A stretch of DNA of 8,372 bases from Ruminococcus sp. Lineage in GTDB: Bacteria > Bacillota > Clostridia > Oscillospirales > Ruminococcaceae. The position numbers and the translations under genes were made by a program. Positions 6,790 to 8,372 of this stretch are shown here, piece after piece. The stretch lies in the NCBI GenBank assembly GCA_014799675.1, contig JAAVHM010000125.1, positions 1-8,372 of the forward strand. The letters are read 5' to 3'. The notes below the pieces were generated by a model. That model made no database searches and had not been told where the DNA came from. It worked only from the letters and a program-made list of their open reading frames with translations. The first letter of the stretch is position 1; the number at the start of each line of letters is the position of its first letter.

Positions 6790-7989
6790 CTATGCTTCCT
6801 CTTTCCGTTCAATTATTGCCGACACCGTTCCGTCCGACATTCTGATATTTATTTCGTCCTTTTCGGACAGTTCCTTTACCGATTTTACAAGCCTTTCACC
6901 CTTGTAAACAAGAGAATACCCTCTGCTCAATGTTTTAAGCGGACTAAGACTTTCCAGCATAGCCGCCTTTTCCGCAACCGCCCCACCAGATCTCTGAAGC
7001 TTTATTTTGTATGCAGATGTCAGCGATTTTTCAGCGGCGGAAATTTTTTCCCCAAGCGCGGAAAGCTTTCCCGCGGGGGAAGCCGCTTCAAGCCTTTCGG
7101 ACGATCTTTCAAGCCTGTAAAGCTTTGACCCGATTGCCGCAGAAACCGCCCTGTTAAGGACTTTCTCCGCAGAATTTATCTTATCATACAGCACGCTTAT
7201 ATCTGGCACGGCAAGCTCCGCCGCCGCAGAGGGCGTTGCCGCACGCAAGTCCGCCGCATAGTCGGCTATGGAAGTATCCGTCTCATGTCCTACAGCCGAA
7301 ATTATCGGGGTATTGCAGGCATAAATGCTCCTTGCCACCGCCTCGCTGTTGAATGCCGCCAAGTCCTCGGGAGAACCGCCTCCTCTGCCGCAGATGATAA
7401 GGTCGGGACTTGAACTGTCCGCCTGCGCTATTGCTCTGCAAATGGACTCGGGAGCGTTTGCCCCCTGAACCAATGCCGGGAAAATCGTTACCTCCGCAAC
7501 AGGATAACGCCGTGAAAGAATTTTCAGCATATCCTGCAAAGCCGCCGCGTCCAGAGAAGTTACAATACCTATCCTATTCGGCATTTGGGGTATGGGCTTT
7601 TTGTGCTCCGTACTGAAAATACCCTCTGCCGAAAGACGTTCCTTTAACTGCTCAAAGGCAAGATACATCGCTCCCAAGCCGTCGGGCTGCATATCCGTCA
7701 CATAAAGCTGATATGCGCCGTCCCGTTCATAAACACGGACGTCCGCCGCAACAATTACGCTCATTCCGCTTTTGGGAGCGAATTTAAGCTGTGAAGCCAT
7801 GCTGCTGAACATTACCGCCTTTATAGAGGTCTCGCTGTCTTTAAGGGTGAAATACAGGTGTCCTGTTTTATTGTGACAGGTAAAGTTGGAAATCTCTCCC
7901 GCGGCAAGTATGCCGTGAAGCTTTTTTTCGCCCTTTATCATTGAAGCTATATATCTGTTGATTTGTGAGACTGTCAGAATACTGCTCAT
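6790..7989 (-). CDS. xseA: Exodeoxyribonuclease VII large subunit
   Basis: XseA is the catalytic subunit of exonuclease VII, which hydrolyses single-stranded DNA in repair and recombination. The 399 residues fit the shorter Gram-positive forms. The N-terminal OB-fold (about 1-100) starts ILTVSQINRYI and contains GEISNF at 31-36 and GHLYFTLKD at 43-51. The catalytic domain has GIVTSLDAAALQDML at 141-155, CGRGGGSPEDLAAFNSE at 200-216 and SAVGHETDTSIADYAAD at 231-247, followed by RAATPSAAAE at 249-258. The segment at about 265-345 is rich in Ala, Glu, Lys and Leu, matching the coiled coil that binds XseB. The C-terminal SRGYSLVYKG segment at about 355-365 is also conserved. The ATG overlaps the preceding stop as ATGA, with SD AAAGGA at 7998-8003, 8 nt upstream. 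Coupled to xseB downstream. Confidence 0.97.
   Translation of the reverse strand: MSSILTVSQINRYIASMIKGEKKLHGILAAGEISNFTCHNKTGHLYFTLKDSETSIKAVMFSSMASQLKFAPKSGMSVIVAADVRVYERDGAYQLYVTDMQPDGLGAMYLAFEQLKERLSAEGIFSTEHKKPIPQMPNRIGIVTSLDAAALQDMLKILSRRYPVAEVTIFPALVQGANAPESICRAIAQADSSSPDLIICGRGGGSPEDLAAFNSEAVARSIYACNTPIISAVGHETDTSIADYAADLRAATPSAAAELAVPDISVLYDKINSAEKVLNRAVSAAIGSKLYRLERSSERLEAASPAGKLSALGEKISAAEKSLTSAYKIKLQRSGGAVAEKAAMLESLSPLKTLSRGYSLVYKGERLVKSVKELSEKDEINIRMSDGTVSAIIERKEEA
6797..6802 (-). promoter_or_regulatory. xseB ribosome binding site
   Basis: AGAGGA, within a longer purine run inside the 3' end of xseA, lies 8 nt before the ATG at 6788. It selects this start over the TTG at 6812, which lies upstream of the SD itself. 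Confidence 0.75.
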
Positions 7990-8372
7990 GCCTTTTGTCC
8001 TTTCTGAAGCTTTAAAGCCGCAAAGATAGCCGTCCCCGCCCCATTGTCGCAGGAAAATTTAGGCTCGGCAAAATATGCGCTGAACTCGCTTTCAAGCTGT
8101 TTTCTTATGATTTTGTTAGACATTACCCCGCCTGCAAAAACTACCGGAACACTTCCGTATTTCTCCAAAGCATACAATGTCATACCACGAATTGCAGAAT
8201 AAATATACTGCAAGCAGAACATTGCCGTGTCCTCGTTCGGTACACCGTCCTCAATCATTTTTCGGCACTTGTTTTCCACACCTGAAAGACAGCAGCTTCC
8301 GTCCTTTAAAACAGGCTTTACTTTGAACTGTTTCCCGCTTTTTTCCGTTTTCTCTTCAAGCTGTTTCCCGCA
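7986..8372 (-). CDS. Kae1/TsaD-like (peptidase M22 family) protein, C-terminal part
   Basis: The frame is open to the window edge, so this is the last 128 residues of a longer protein. An internal GTG at 8277-8279 is not the true start. The fragment fits the ASKHA-fold Kae1/TsaD superfamily: CGKQLEE at its beginning resembles the PGG..id/le segment of TsaD, CLSGVENK resembles the FSFSGLK block, VVFAGGVMSNKIIRKQL at about residues 77-93 resembles the VVAGGVAANSRLR phosphate loop, and SCDNGAGTAIFAAL near the C-terminus resembles CTDNAAMIA, keeping the metal-binding Asp. The blocks diverge from true TsaD (t6A synthesis), so I read this as a paralogue of unknown function, of the kind often labelled O-sialoglycoprotein endopeptidase. 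The HxxxH metal motif and N-terminus lie outside. It overlaps xseA by 4 nt, so it belongs to the same operon. Confidence 0.8.
   Translation of the reverse strand, partial: CGKQLEEKTEKSGKQFKVKPVLKDGSCCLSGVENKCRKMIEDGVPNEDTAMFCLQYIYSAIRGMTLYALEKYGSVPVVFAGGVMSNKIIRKQLESEFSAYFAEPKFSCDNGAGTAIFAALKLQKGQKA

Noticed and set aside
7057..7075. Near-perfect palindrome around GGAAAGCTTTCC flanked by CGCG
   Set aside because: It lies inside xseA coding sequence, has no loop, and is explained by common codons (Gly-Lys-Leu-Ser). No T-tract follows, so it is not a terminator.
6550..7128. Open plus-strand frame of 192 codons
   Set aside because: It lies antisense to ispA, xseB and xseA, whose protein sequences match known families with conserved motifs. 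The translation is rich in Phe, Ser, Arg and Cys in the way of reverse-strand shadows and has no recognisable domain.
7921..7930. A AAA AAG slippery heptamer in the xseA frame (codons 21-23), like the dnaX frameshift site
   Set aside because: Slippage by -1 would end at a stop after roughly 40 residues, no clear SD-like or hairpin stimulator was seen next to it, and Glu-Lys-Lys codons are frequent in this A-rich gene.

Overview
The window is a dense, ordinary chromosomal segment in which every supportable gene lies on the minus strand, so transcription runs from position 8372 down to 1. In transcription order the genes are: a partial Kae1/TsaD-like protein, xseA, xseB, ispA, a divergent PAP2-family membrane protein, dxs, tlyA, nadK, argR and a partial recN. 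The order xseA-xseB-ispA-dxs-tlyA-nadK-argR-recN is a known conserved cluster of Bacillota. The PAP2-like gene between ispA and dxs, the Kae1-like protein before xseA, the preference for Leu CTT codons and moderate GC suggest a clostridial gut-type bacterium of the Oscillospiraceae/Ruminococcus kind. The phylum call is firm; the genus call is inference.

Layout by region. At 6585-8372 lie the Kae1-like C-terminus, then both subunits of exonuclease VII, joined by an ATGA overlap and a 1-nt gap. At 3296-6580 lies an isoprenoid block: a short-chain prenyl diphosphate synthase, the small membrane phosphatase-like protein, and DXP synthase. At 1188-3315 lie TlyA rRNA methyltransferase, NAD kinase and the arginine repressor. 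At 1-1160 lies the N-terminal two thirds of RecN. The largest gap between genes is 31 nt. I see no terminator, tRNA, rRNA, CRISPR array, insertion sequence or non-coding stretch near 300 bases. Promoters are presumably upstream of the window.

How the genes fit together. Dxs makes the first committed metabolite of the MEP pathway. IspA condenses the resulting C5 units into a likely C15 diphosphate, the precursor of undecaprenyl carriers. The PAP2-like protein may act on a lipid or isoprenyl phosphate, which is unproven. NadK supplies NADP for reductive biosynthesis. XseAB and RecN act in DNA processing and double-strand-break repair. ArgR is an arginine-responsive regulator, and TlyA modifies rRNA. 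The genes are probably co-transcribed and translationally coupled: at two junctions the stop codon is part of the next gene's Shine-Dalgarno (SD) sequence, and several genes overlap or abut.

Several start codons were chosen by SD spacing and family alignment rather than by the longest open frame: nadK at 2496, PAP2-like at 5646, ispA at 6580, xseB at 6788 and tlyA at 3315. I found no clearly novel system. The points worth a second look are modest: the PAP2-like protein in its isoprenoid context, the divergent Kae1 paralogue, and the start-site and coupling details.
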